NCBI RefSeq assembly: GCF_015832195.1
Contig: NC_052028.1
Location: 6,925,501-6,989,500, forward strand
DNA: 64,000 nt
Source: Motacilla alba alba
Lineage: Eukaryota > Chordata > Aves > Passeriformes > Motacillidae
Reading direction: 5' to 3'
Position 1 is the first letter of the stretch; each line of letters starts with the position of its first letter. Both the position numbers and the translations under genes were made by a program. A model generated the notes under the pieces. That model had not been told where the DNA came from. It saw only the letters and a program-made list of their open reading frames with translations, and did not search any database. Positions 63,975-64,000 of this stretch are shown piece by piece.

Positions 63975-64000
63975 GTTTTACTACATCAGTGGTAAGTGCA

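Overview
The window is vertebrate nuclear DNA, most likely from a bird. It is AT-rich and intron-dominated, sparse in transposons, and the recognisable interspersed repeats are CR1 LINE 3' ends, the dominant avian retroposon. One LTR-like fragment resembles passerine endogenous retrovirus LTRs, so a songbird is plausible but not proven.

Only one protein-coding segment can be supported: the terminal coding exon of GABRB2 (GABA-A receptor beta-2 subunit), plus strand, 16965-17312. It has a good 3' splice site and encodes 115 residues ending in transmembrane helix 4 and a stop. Bases 1-16964 are the 3' part of its last intron. That intron holds a minus-strand CR1 fragment (about 2753-2995), an old L2/MIR-like repeat end (about 13340-13480), and a degenerate element with matching inverted ends (13523-14192) that encloses a 426-bp pure polypyrimidine tract.

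Downstream of the stop lies a long putative 3'UTR. A well-formed poly(A) signal with a GU-rich downstream element sits at 23082-23087, giving a UTR of about 5.8 kb. A plausible proximal signal is at 20258-20263. All the Pumilio-type UGUANAUA elements in unique sequence lie between the two. The UTR also carries T, C and TG/TA simple repeats.

From about 23.1 kb to 64 kb I recognise no coding gene. In mammals the region beyond the GABRB2 3' end is a long gene-poor interval before ATP10B, and this stretch fits that. It contains CR1 3' ends (29783-29858, 50215-50277 and a composite copy at 57128-58268), an LTR-like fragment (about 30067-30515), a small unclassified repeat (46783-46890) and low-complexity tracts. 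A splice-site-like pair at the right edge (63975-63991) may or may not be a real exon. No tRNA, rRNA, CRISPR array or novel multigene system was found. All other open reading frames are short, lack recognisable domains, and are best read as chance or repeat-derived.
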